This document shows, one piece after another, positions 18,127 through 26,207 of a stretch of 64,000 nt of DNA. Source of the DNA: Clostridium sp. OF09-36 (GTDB taxonomy: Bacteria > Bacillota > Clostridia > Lachnospirales > Lachnospiraceae); the NCBI RefSeq assembly GCF_003481985.1, contig NZ_QUMD01000001.1, positions 62,001 to 126,000 on the forward strand, given 5' to 3'. Every line of letters starts with the position of its first letter. Position 1 is the first letter of the stretch. The notes beneath the pieces were generated by a model, which worked only from the letters and a program-made list of their open reading frames with translations, was not told where the DNA came from and did not search any database. The position numbers and the translations under genes were made by a program.

Positions 18127-19500
18127 TTACAGCAGAATATATTTCAGCACAAACAGCACAGCCAGCACGTACATCAGCGGTGTGATGTGCTTCTCCTTTG
18201 CCTTTCCGGTCACCAGGTTGATGAGCACATAGGAGATAACACCCATGGCGATTCCTTCGGAAATGCTGTACATAAACGGCATAGTGATCACTGCGATGTA
18301 TGCCGGGATCGCCTCGGTATAATCCTCAAAGTTTACCTTCAAGATTGAGGTCAGCATCAAAAATCCTACGGTGATCAGTGCCGGTGCCGTTGCGAAGGAC
18401 GGAATTGCTAAGAAGATCGGGGACAGGAACAGGGATAATGCAAACAGGATTGCAGATACCACTGCAGTCAGGCCGGTTCTTCCGCCCTCTGCTACACCAG
18501 ATGCACTCTCTACGAAGGTTGTGGTCGTAGAGGTACCAAGCACTGCACCGACTGCGGTAGCAATGGAGTCAGAAAGCAAAGCACCACGGATACGCGGCAG
18601 GCGGCCCTGCTCATCCAGCATGTTCGCTTTGGATGCCACACCGATCAAGGTTCCCAAGGTATCAAACATATCTACAAACAGGAAAGCAAACATCACAACC
18701 ACGAAATCAATAGATGCCACACGGCTGAAGTCCAGCTTCATAAAGGTCGGTGCCAGGCTCGGAATTGCGATTCCATTGGAGAAATCCGGGAGCAGACTGT
18801 AGCAGCCGGCTTCTGGGTTAATCTGATACAGACCGGTCAGCTGGCATACAATGCCAAGTGCCCAGGTGATCAGGATACCCCAGAGGATATTTCCCTTTAC
18901 ATTTTTTACCAGCAGCACTCCGGTGATCAGGATTCCAATGAGCGCAAGTAAAACGGTGATTCCTTCGCTGTGGAACAGGCCGTTTGCGATCGATGACTTA
19001 AAGGAATACATTCCTACCAGGGTTGCACTATCTACAACGATCTTTGCATTCTGCAGTCCGATAAATGCGATAAACAAACCGATACCAGCAGATACCGCAT
19101 ACTTTAAGTTCATCGGGATGGAGTTGAAGATCTGCTCACGCACATTGGTTAAAGACAATACCAGAAAGAGTGCACCTTCCACAAATACTGCTGCCAGTGC
19201 CATCTCCCAGGTGTAACCCATGGAGAGAACTACCGTATACGCAAAGTAAGCATTCAGTCCCATGCCCGGTGCCAGTACAAACGGGTAATTTGAGAATAAT
19301 GCCATGAGCAGGGTTCCGATTGCGGATGCAAGCGCTGTTGCGGTGAAAACCGCTCCGCTGTCCATGCCGGACGCGCCCAGCACACTTGGGTTGACCGCCA
19401 GAATATAGGCCATAGTCATAAACGTGGTAATACCTGCCATGACCTCCGTTTTCACATCGGTATGGTTTTCTTTGAGATGAAATAGCTTTTCCAGATTCAT
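18127..19500 (-). CDS. NCS2-family purine permease (hypoxanthine/guanine or adenine)
   Basis: A 457-residue, 12-14 helix transporter of the AzgA/PbuG branch of NCS2, importing purine bases by proton symport. It begins MNLEKLFHLKENHTDVKTE, with the family motif AGITTFMTMAYILAVNP, then APGMGLNAYFAYTVV, VEGALFLVLSLTNVREQI, DMFDTLGTLIGVA and GTSTTTTFVESASGVAEGGR, which are the substrate-site helices. The start has AAGGAGA at good spacing. It is a single-gene unit with its own terminator. I looked for a purine riboswitch in the 180 AT-rich bases upstream and found none. Which purine is carried cannot be decided. Confidence 0.88.
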   Translation of the reverse strand: MNLEKLFHLKENHTDVKTEVMAGITTFMTMAYILAVNPSVLGASGMDSGAVFTATALASAIGTLLMALFSNYPFVLAPGMGLNAYFAYTVVLSMGYTWEMALAAVFVEGALFLVLSLTNVREQIFNSIPMNLKYAVSAGIGLFIAFIGLQNAKIVVDSATLVGMYSFKSSIANGLFHSEGITVLLALIGILITGVLLVKNVKGNILWGILITWALGIVCQLTGLYQINPEAGCYSLLPDFSNGIAIPSLAPTFMKLDFSRVASIDFVVVMFAFLFVDMFDTLGTLIGVASKANMLDEQGRLPRIRGALLSDSIATAVGAVLGTSTTTTFVESASGVAEGGRTGLTAVVSAILFALSLFLSPIFLAIPSFATAPALITVGFLMLTSILKVNFEDYTEAIPAYIAVITMPFMYSISEGIAMGVISYVLINLVTGKAKEKHITPLMYVLAVLFVLKYILL

Positions 19501-19681
19501 AAAACTCTCCTTTTAGTAACAATAACATTTTACGATTTTTTAACAACATCCCTATTTTATCATCTATTCTTATAAATTGCTATGCATTTTGATGTTTTTC
19601 TGATAAAAGTTCGCTTGCATATATCCTTGCCATTTTGATATGATAAATACGTATAAATAAAAATATATAAATATAAATAAT

Positions 19682-20149
19682 TTGTACCGGGCGCCAAAAG
19701 TCTTTCTGGAACCTTTGAGCATTCCATCCATGACCACCAGCTACCGTACAGTTTTTAATCTTCCGCCAAAAGCAGCTGTACAGATGGCCCGCGTTACCAA
19801 AGGCTATCCTTTTGCTTTCCAGATTCTTGGATACCTCAAATGGGAGCACAATGCAAGCCTGGAGGAAATTCTGCCGGAATTTGATGAGGCACTGGCCTCC
19901 TATGCCTATGAAAAAATATGGAGTGAGCTTTCCGACCTCGACCGCAAGATCGTTTACGTGATTTCGACCGGCCTGGAAAAAACAATCGATATCCGGACGA
20001 AGCTTTCCCTCTCCCCGCAGCTTCTCAACGTCTACCGCAAACGCTTGATGGAGCGTGGAATCGTAGATGGCTCTGTGCGGGGTCTCCTGACACTGGCTCT
20101 GCCGAGATTTGTGGAGTATATTGATACGTATTGTGAGGTGGAGATATAA
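19682..20149 (+). pseudogene. C-terminal fragment of an ATP-binding (AAA/ORC-like) protein
   Basis: The frame from a TTG at 19682 encodes FNLPPKAAVQMARVTKGYPF, AFQILGYLKWEH, YAYEKIWSELSDLDRKIVY and a winged-helix-like end (SLSPQLLNVYRKRLMERGIVDG). This is the sensor/winged-helix half of the ATP-binding proteins that often flank mobile DNA in Lachnospiraceae. The whole nucleotide-binding half is missing, and the DNA before it is AT-rich with no coding. It is a remnant, probably not functional. Confidence 0.65.
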
Positions 20150-20152
20150 AAA

Positions 20153-20202
20153 AAGTTCCGTGCCCTTGCAGTCCATAAGGACTGCAGGAGCGCGGAACTC
20201 TT
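20153..20202 (-). terminator. Bidirectional terminator after rnfB
   Basis: AGTTCCG and CGGAACT with inner TGCAGTCC/GGACTGCA make a long stem; on the minus strand it is followed by TTTTTTTAT and on the plus strand by CTTTCATTTT. It ends the rnf operon and the convergent ATPase remnant. Confidence 0.85.
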
Positions 20203-20216
20203 TCATTTTAATAAGA

Positions 20217-21002
20217 TTAGATAATAACCTTAGCCGGGCACTTCTCTGCGCACTTGCCGCAGTTGGTGCACTTCTCGTAATCGATCACAGCTACGTTGTT
20301 CTCCATATGGATCGCATCGGACTCACACTGTTTGGTACACAGGGTACATCCGATACAGCCAGCGGTACAAACCTTCTTGACTGCCGGTCCTTTGTCGTGG
20401 GAAGAACACTGAACCAGATGCTCTGCCTTGTAAGGAACAAGCTCGATCAGGCCCTTCGGGCAGGTAGCTACGCACTTGCCGCAGGCTACGCACTTCTCTT
20501 TGTCAACAACAGCAACACCGTCTACTACGTGGATTGCGTCGAACTGACATGCCTTTACACAGGAACCGTAACCCATACAGCCGTAAGCACAAGCCTTCTC
20601 GCCGGAACCCGGTGCTACGGTTACCATGGAACAATCGGTAATTCCATAGTAGTTGTACTTCACGTTGGTCTTGTCGCAGGTACCTTTACATTTTACGAAA
20701 GCTACCTTCTTCTCAGAGCTGCCGCTCTCAACACCCATGATCGCAGCGATCTTGTCTGCTACCGGAGCGCCGCCGACCGGACATCCGTTAACCGGAGCGG
20801 TGCCTGCAGCGATTGCTGCAGCCAGACCGTCACATCCCGGGAAACCACAACCACCACAGTTGTTGCCCGGAAGTTCTGCACGGACCAGAACTTCTTTTTC
20901 GTCAACCTCAACTTTAAACTTCTCACTGGCAATGCCCAGGAGCACACCGATGATGATACCGATGGCACCGATGACAACTGCCGCTAAAAGCAAACCTGTC
21001 AT
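20217..21002 (-). CDS. rnfB: Ion-translocating electron transport complex subunit B
   Basis: A 261-residue iron-sulfur subunit that passes electrons from reduced ferredoxin into the Rnf complex. One N-terminal helix (AAVVIGAIGIIIGVLLG) is followed by the Fe-S domain with Cys 49, 52, 57 and 74 (CGGCGFPGC ... NGC). Several 4Fe-4S motifs follow, including CVACGKCVATCP, CIGCTLCTKQC and CTNCGKCAEKCP. The order with B last is the clostridial rnfCDGEAB order. The start has GGGAGG. It is 16 bases after rnfA and followed by a strong terminator. Confidence 0.96.
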   Translation of the reverse strand: MTGLLLAAVVIGAIGIIIGVLLGIASEKFKVEVDEKEVLVRAELPGNNCGGCGFPGCDGLAAAIAAGTAPVNGCPVGGAPVADKIAAIMGVESGSSEKKVAFVKCKGTCDKTNVKYNYYGITDCSMVTVAPGSGEKACAYGCMGYGSCVKACQFDAIHVVDGVAVVDKEKCVACGKCVATCPKGLIELVPYKAEHLVQCSSHDKGPAVKKVCTAGCIGCTLCTKQCESDAIHMENNVAVIDYEKCTNCGKCAEKCPAKVII

Positions 21003-21018
21003 ATTCTACTACCTCCCA

Positions 21019-21594
21019 TTAAATCAGTCCGGAGAAGCCCATGAAGGCAATCGCCATCAGACCAGAGGTAATCAGAACGATCGGAGAACCCTGGAAATTG
21101 TATGGGATATCATTGTCTTCAATACTCTCACGAATGCTTGCCAGCAGTACGATTGCGACGGTGAAACCAACCGCAGTACCGAATCCGTTTGCTACACTGA
21201 AAATGAAGTTATAACCCTTCTGTACGTTGGTCAGGGCAGAACCCAGAACTGCACAGTTGGTCGTAATCAGCGGAAGGAATACACCCAGCGCGGAGTACAG
21301 GGACGGCATGCTCTTCTTTAAGAACATCTCAACGAACTGTACCAGTGCTGCAATTACCAGAATGAAGGCAATCGTCTGTAAGTACTCTAAGTGCAGCGGA
21401 ACCAGCACCAGAGAGTAAACCAGGTTTGTTGCAATGCTTGCCAGCGTAATTACGAAGATAACGGCTGCACCCATACCAATGGAGGTGTCAACCTTCTTGG
21501 AAACACCAAGGAACGGACACAGGCCCTGGAACTGGCTCAGGATGATGTTGTTAACCAGAGCAGATCCGACAATAATTAAAATTAACTCTTTCAT
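21019..21594 (-). CDS. rnfA: Ion-translocating electron transport complex subunit A
   Basis: A 191-residue integral membrane subunit with six helices, homologous to RnfE and in opposite topology. Typical blocks are NNIILSQFQGLCPFLGVSKK, SLYSALGVFLPLITTNCAVL and GFGTAVGFTVAIVLLASIRE. The conserved Cys in CPFLG and TTNCAV would hold the intramembrane iron centre shared with RnfE. The start has GGAGGG. It lies 14 bases after rnfE. Confidence 0.96.
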   Translation of the reverse strand: MKELILIIVGSALVNNIILSQFQGLCPFLGVSKKVDTSIGMGAAVIFVITLASIATNLVYSLVLVPLHLEYLQTIAFILVIAALVQFVEMFLKKSMPSLYSALGVFLPLITTNCAVLGSALTNVQKGYNFIFSVANGFGTAVGFTVAIVLLASIRESIEDNDIPYNFQGSPIVLITSGLMAIAFMGFSGLI

Positions 21595-21608
21595 TTACCT
21601 GTCCCTCC

Positions 21609-22424
21609 TTATTCGTCTTTCTTTTCAGCCTCGGCTGCTGCCTTAGCTGCCTCTGCTGCCTGCTTCTTAGCGAGAGCTGCTGCAGCTGCTGCCTTCTTGG
21701 CCTCTTCTGCTTTCTTGAGCTCTTCTGCCTTTTTCTCTTCCAGGACAGAGTGGTTAGAGGAACATGCAGAACCGCTGCAGGATGCGCAGTTGCCGCCGCA
21801 TGCCAGTGTGGACTGCGGTACGGAACCGTTGGTTGCACTCGGAGCTTTGAACTTGTTCTGCAGTGCGGTCAGGCAAGCCAGTACAAAGAATGCACCCGGT
21901 GCCAGGCCGATGATGGTTACGTGGAAGTCCTCCGGAATGATCTCCATGCCGAAGAAGGAACCACCGCCAATAAGCTCACGCACGATTGCGATACAGGTTA
22001 AACCTACGGTGAAACCAAGGCCCATACCGATACCATCGAATGCGGACTCGATTGGGCCGTTCTTTGCTGCATATGCCTCTGCACGACCCAGGATGATACA
22101 GTTAACAACGATCAGCGGGATGTAGATACCCAGTGCGCTGTACAGGCTCGGTACATATGCCTGTAAAAGCAGCTGAACGATGGTAACCAGGGATGCTACG
22201 ATTACGATGTATGCCGGAATACGTACACGATCCGGAATAATCTTCCGCAGTGCGGAAATAATAAGGTTAGAGAAAACCAGAACCGCCGTGGTGGACAGTC
22301 CCATACCGATACCGTTGATCGCGGTGGTGGTTACTGCCAGGGTCGGACACATACCAAGCATCAGGACGAAGGTCGGGTTCTCTTTAATAATACCGTTGTA
22401 TAAACGTTCGATACATTTATTCAT
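21609..22424 (-). CDS. rnfE: Ion-translocating electron transport complex subunit E with Cys-rich and Ala/Lys/Glu tail
   Basis: The first 195 residues are a normal RnfE: a six-helix membrane protein with NPTFVLMLGMCPTLAVTTTA, LYSALGIYIPLIVVNCIILG and GLGFTVGLTCIAIVRELIG. The partner Cys residues to those in RnfA are present. RnfE is usually about 200 residues, but this one runs to 271. The extension has Cys 209, 213, 216 and 221 (ACGGNCASCSGSAC), then a 40-residue helix rich in Ala, Lys and Glu. The start has AGGAGG. The tail is in frame with no sign of error, so I regard it as real; its role is unknown. Confidence 0.94.
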   Translation of the reverse strand: MNKCIERLYNGIIKENPTFVLMLGMCPTLAVTTTAINGIGMGLSTTAVLVFSNLIISALRKIIPDRVRIPAYIVIVASLVTIVQLLLQAYVPSLYSALGIYIPLIVVNCIILGRAEAYAAKNGPIESAFDGIGMGLGFTVGLTCIAIVRELIGGGSFFGMEIIPEDFHVTIIGLAPGAFFVLACLTALQNKFKAPSATNGSVPQSTLACGGNCASCSGSACSSNHSVLEEKKAEELKKAEEAKKAAAAAALAKKQAAEAAKAAAEAEKKDE

Positions 22425-22437
22425 GACTTCCTACCTC

Positions 22438-23049
22438 CTACTGTGCCAGGCAGTTATCTACAAAATAAACTGCCGCATTCACCGCATTCGTGACTGCTCT
22501 TGATGTAATGGTAGCGCCACTGATTGCGTTGATCTGATCGTCAGAAGTTGCGCCGTCTTTGGTTACGGAGAACACTTCTGCCTTCTTGCCTGCAAACTGA
22601 CCTTTCCACTCAGGCTTGTCCGCATTCATACCAAGACCTGCGGTCTCAGCCAGGGTTAAGAACTCGATACCATTTACGGTACCGTCAGACTGAATACCTA
22701 CGGAAACGGTGATCGCACCGCCGAAACCGTCGTTGGAAGTAGCGGTTACAACGTAGCCTGCTGCTGCGCCGGAAGCATCGCTTGCTGCTACAGCTTCATC
22801 TACCATAACTTTGCCGTAGCCAAGTCCTGCGATCTCCTCGTTTGCTGCCGGAATCTTGTCTGCCAGGTCACCTGCGTCGAAGCTTGCTGCGTCCGGGAAT
22901 ACGGTACGGTAAGCTGCCTCTTTTGCTGCCAGGTTTGCTGCATCGATCGGAGCTTTTGTCATTTCATAAACGCCGCCCAGTAATGCGCCGGCTACCAGGG
23001 TAATGCCGCACAGAACGAAGGCATCTTTCATAAATCCACCTTTACTCAT
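22438..23049 (-). CDS. rnfG: Ion-translocating electron transport complex subunit G
   Basis: A 203-residue subunit with one N-terminal membrane helix (FVLCGITLVAGALLGGVYEM) and an extracytoplasmic FMN-binding domain. The flavin is attached to Thr in the motif SGATITS (ISGATITSRAV). The middle shows the FMN-domain pattern GFGGAITVSVGI and ETAGLGMNA. Its ATG overlaps the rnfD stop by four bases (ATGA), with AGGAGGG upstream, so translation is coupled. Confidence 0.95.
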   Translation of the reverse strand: MSKGGFMKDAFVLCGITLVAGALLGGVYEMTKAPIDAANLAAKEAAYRTVFPDAASFDAGDLADKIPAANEEIAGLGYGKVMVDEAVAASDASGAAAGYVVTATSNDGFGGAITVSVGIQSDGTVNGIEFLTLAETAGLGMNADKPEWKGQFAGKKAEVFSVTKDGATSDDQINAISGATITSRAVTNAVNAAVYFVDNCLAQ

Positions 23050-23993
23050 GCCTTTTTGCCCTCCTTTCCAAATGCTACCGGAAGGGTATAGCGCTCAATC
23101 AGCGGAACCAGCAGGTTGCTGATGATGATTGCATAGGAAACACCCTCTGCAGAACCACCAAACAGACGGAATGTTCCGGTCAGCACGCCAAGCAGAATAC
23201 CGAATACGATCTGTCCCTTCGGGGTGATCGGGCTGGTTACATAGTCGGTTGCCATGAAGAATGCACCGAAGATCAGTCCGCCGCCGCAGATGTGAGCCAG
23301 AACAAAGTTCAGATCCTGTCTGCCGAAGATGAATACGAATACTGCAACCGTTGCGATATAGGTTAACGGAATGCGCAGGGAAATTACTTTCTTAAATACC
23401 AGGTAAGCAGCACCGATTAACAGGGCTACTACAGAAACCTCACCGATGGTTCCCGGGATCTTACCGATGAACATAGCCATAAGGTCTACGCCAAGGTTAG
23501 ACTCGCCAGCCTTCCATGCAGTCTTCATCACGTTCAGAGGAGTAGCGGTGGTTACGCCATCCAGGGTGAAGGAAGACATCTTGCCTGCGAAGGAAATAAG
23601 CAGGAAGCATCTTGCTGCCAGTGCCGGGTTCATGAAGTTCTGACCCAGACCACCGTAGATCTGTTTCACGATCACGATCGCAAATACGCCGCCGAGCATC
23701 GGGATCCATAACGGAATTTCAGACGGGCAGTTCAGTGCAAGGATCATACCGGTTACAACGGCACTGAAATCGCTGATGGTAATTGTTTTCTTGGTTACTT
23801 TTTCAAATACGTACTCACTCAGTACGCATGCAAATACAGTCGCAATGATCACGAGCAGAGCATGCAGGCCGAACTGGAATACACCGAAAGCGGTGGCCGG
23901 CAGCATGGCAATTGCCACGTCCATCATGATGCTGCGGGTAGTTTCCTCGCTCCGCACATGCGGGGATGAGGATACGTTAAATAATTTAGCCAT
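23046..23993 (-). CDS. rnfD: Ion-translocating electron transport complex subunit D
   Basis: A 315-residue polytopic subunit thought to carry the ion path, with a covalent FMN on Thr in the motif DGVTTATPL. Other landmarks are SSSPHVRSEETTRSIMMDV at the start, GGLGQNFMNPALAARCFLL, and ATDYVTSPITPKGQIVFGI. The start has GGGGGAAAG. It follows rnfC by three bases and overlaps rnfG. Confidence 0.96.
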   Translation of the reverse strand: MAKLFNVSSSPHVRSEETTRSIMMDVAIAMLPATAFGVFQFGLHALLVIIATVFACVLSEYVFEKVTKKTITISDFSAVVTGMILALNCPSEIPLWIPMLGGVFAIVIVKQIYGGLGQNFMNPALAARCFLLISFAGKMSSFTLDGVTTATPLNVMKTAWKAGESNLGVDLMAMFIGKIPGTIGEVSVVALLIGAAYLVFKKVISLRIPLTYIATVAVFVFIFGRQDLNFVLAHICGGGLIFGAFFMATDYVTSPITPKGQIVFGILLGVLTGTFRLFGGSAEGVSYAIIISNLLVPLIERYTLPVAFGKEGKKA

Positions 23994-23996
23994 GGT

Positions 23997-25334
23997 TTAC
24001 TTTCCCCCCTGTGCTTTTTTTCTGCGGTTGGCTGCAACCGTTTTTCTCATTTCCTTGAAAGCCTGGGTCAGAGGACGTTTTGCCGGACATACGAAGGTAC
24101 AGCTTCCGCACTCCATACACTCCATACCGTTGAGTTTCTCAAAGGTATCGCAGTCGCCCTTTAATGCTGCTTTCATCATCATAACCGGAACAATATGGCT
24201 CGGGCATGCGCTTACGCACTTACCGCAGCGGATACACGGAGTCTCCACGTTTGCTGCCACCTGGTCCTTGGTCATGCACAGGACAGAACCGTTGGTCTTG
24301 ATGACCGGAACGTCTAAGTCGAACATAGCAAAGCCCATCATAGGACCACCGGAAATGACTTTCTCCGGCTCGGTCTTGAATCCGCCTGCTGCCTCGATCA
24401 GTTCCTGGGTGTTGGTTCCGATCTTAATACGGAAGTTTCTCGGATCTGCGATCGCATCGCCGGTTACGGTGAATACACGCTCGATCAGAGGAGTAGTCTT
24501 GCATACTGCATCGTAAATAGCAATCACAGTAGCAATGTTGTCCACGATGCAGCCTGCATCTGCAGGAAGCATGGAGGAGTTTACTTTTCTGCCGGTGATT
24601 GCGTAGATTAAGGAACGCTCACCACCCTGCGGGTACTTGGTCAGAAGCTCGCATACCTCGATACGCGGCTCGTCTTTTACTAACTCTTTCAGCTTTTTGA
24701 TTGCTTCCGGCTTGTTGTTCTCAATGCCGATCACGCCCTTTGCCTTGTCAAACAGCTGAAGGATAACTTTCAGACCGCCGATGATTTTTTCCGGATCCTC
24801 CATCATGCAGCGATAGTCAGAAGTCAGATACGGCTCACACTCTGCACCATTGATGAGAATGTACTCGATTGCATCTTCGTTCTTCGGAGACAGCTTTACG
24901 TTGGTCGGGAAACCAGCGCCGCCCATACCTACGATACCAGCTGCTTTTACGATATCGCGGATTTCCTGCTTGGACAGGGTGGACGGGTCACGGTCTGCGC
25001 CCATGCCTTCTACTGCCTCATACAGTCCATCATTTTCCACTACAACGGAATTTACCATGCCGCCGCTGGCAACACGTCTCGGCTCTACAGCCTTAACAGT
25101 ACCGGATACGGAGCAGATGACATTTGCAGAAATGAATCCGCCTGCTTCACCGATGATCTGACCAGCCAGGACTCTGTCGCCCTTCTTTACCAGCGGGTTC
25201 GCCGGTGCGCCGATTCCCTGGGACATCGGGAATACCAGATCTCCCTTCGGCATCAGGACCTGTACCGGCTTGCTCTCGGACAGTTCTTTACCCTCGTAAG
25301 GATGAACGCCGCCTTTAAATGTAGCCAATCCCAT
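23997..25334 (-). CDS. rnfC: Ion-translocating electron transport complex subunit C
   Basis: A 445-residue peripheral subunit that reduces NAD+ at the cytoplasmic face. It starts with the RnfC barrel domain (GGVHPYEGKELSESKPV). A flavin/NADH-site motif follows (GMGGAGFPTNVKLSP and GAECEPYLTSDYR), then the SLBB region and two 4Fe-4S motifs (CIRCGKCVSACP and CMECGSCTFVCP). The start has AAAGGAAA. It is the first gene of the operon, 70 bases downstream of a good promoter. Confidence 0.96.
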   Translation of the reverse strand: MGLATFKGGVHPYEGKELSESKPVQVLMPKGDLVFPMSQGIGAPANPLVKKGDRVLAGQIIGEAGGFISANVICSVSGTVKAVEPRRVASGGMVNSVVVENDGLYEAVEGMGADRDPSTLSKQEIRDIVKAAGIVGMGGAGFPTNVKLSPKNEDAIEYILINGAECEPYLTSDYRCMMEDPEKIIGGLKVILQLFDKAKGVIGIENNKPEAIKKLKELVKDEPRIEVCELLTKYPQGGERSLIYAITGRKVNSSMLPADAGCIVDNIATVIAIYDAVCKTTPLIERVFTVTGDAIADPRNFRIKIGTNTQELIEAAGGFKTEPEKVISGGPMMGFAMFDLDVPVIKTNGSVLCMTKDQVAANVETPCIRCGKCVSACPSHIVPVMMMKAALKGDCDTFEKLNGMECMECGSCTFVCPAKRPLTQAFKEMRKTVAANRRKKAQGGK

Positions 25335-25404
25335 TTTCCTTTACCCTCTTTCTATACATTTTCAACTTGCTATCGACAAAATCTCTCGTTTTGCCATCAT
25401 GGTC

Positions 25405-25460
25405 AGTATAACATAATTCGCGGTTTACGACAATCAAAAATTACATATTGTATACAATAT
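25405..25460 (-). promoter_or_regulatory. rnf operon promoter with a 16-bp palindrome upstream
   Basis: On the minus strand TTGTCG (25428-25433) and TATACT (25405-25410) are 17 bases apart, a good sigma-A promoter. The perfect palindrome ATATTGTATACAATAT (25445-25460) begins 12 bases upstream of the -35, where an activator or repressor could bind. The regulator is unknown. Confidence 0.7.
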
Positions 25461-26107
25461 AACAATCGTTTTTTCCTTTGAAAACATGTCAGATTCACAG
25501 TTTTTGGCCGAAATTTTTGTTAATTCGCGAACGATGTTAGCAGAGTGAAACCGCCGCTTGTTTTTGTAAAAAAACATGAATATTTCGACATGTTTCCTAT
25601 AGCGTTCAATAATGGGATTCTGCCGGAATCAGGCTGGAATTTGTCAGAATTCAGTTGCGTTTCGATTTGTTAATTTTTCGTCGAAGAATAGCGTGTTTTT
25701 TCTGCTTATTAGTATTTATAGTTTTTACTTATATATATTATTTGTTGTGCTTATAAGTGCACACTTATCTCCCATACAGTCCCAGCATTATGATTCCTTG
25801 CACGTTCTGGATTTTTCACAGCCCCTGGTTCCTTCAGACTGCCTCTTTTCAGACCGGCTCCTTACTTTTTCACGCTTCCACAAAAAATTTCAAACTTTTT
25901 TCCTGACCATGCAATAAAACAACGATCTTTTGCATTAACCTTATGAACGGATGAAAAGAGTCCTGTTCTGTAAAAGAAAACAAGGCAAAACCAATCACAA
26001 ATCAAACTATTTACGAAATCCTTTGATGCATTACACTCTATCACACCCGCTGCGTTTTCTTTTCCGGACATGGCTATTTTCAAAAAACCTTAAAAATTAG
26101 GGTTGCA
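25461..26107. other. AT-rich intergenic region without a convincing gene
   Basis: About 650 bases between the rnf promoter and the dnaJ terminators. Frames on both strands (25612-25917 plus, 25862-26083 minus) lack ribosome sites and family features, and are rich in Phe, Leu and Ser as expected of chance AT-rich frames. A short palindrome TTCGCGAA lies near 25525. I see nothing else. Confidence 0.5.
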
Positions 26108-26140
26108 ACCAACGAAAAACGCGTCACTGGCGCGTTTTTT
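26108..26140 (+). terminator. Terminator-like hairpin
   Basis: AAAAACGCG and CGCGTTTTTT flank a 7-base loop, with T-runs on both strands. It is a second terminator beyond the one nearest dnaJ. Confidence 0.65.
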
Positions 26141-26159
26141 GTATGCCAGGCAAAAAGAA

Positions 26160-26204
26160 AGCGCCCCACCGGTGTTTTGTCCACCGGTGAGGCGTTTTCT
26201 TTTT
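26160..26204 (-). terminator. Terminator of the heat-shock operon
   Basis: CACCGGTGGACAAAACACCGGTG with outer CGCC/GGCG pairs makes a strong stem on the minus strand, followed by CTTTCTTTTT. It starts a few bases after the dnaJ stop. Confidence 0.85.
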
Positions 26205-26207
26205 TAT

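Noticed and set aside
25505..25540. Rex operator upstream of rnfC
   Set aside because: TTGTTAATTCGCGAACGA keeps only about four of seven bases in the second half-site and lies far upstream of the promoter.
25612..26083. Two frames (101 and 73 codons) in the rnf-dnaJ spacer
   Set aside because: No ribosome sites, chance-like AT-rich composition and no domain resemblance.
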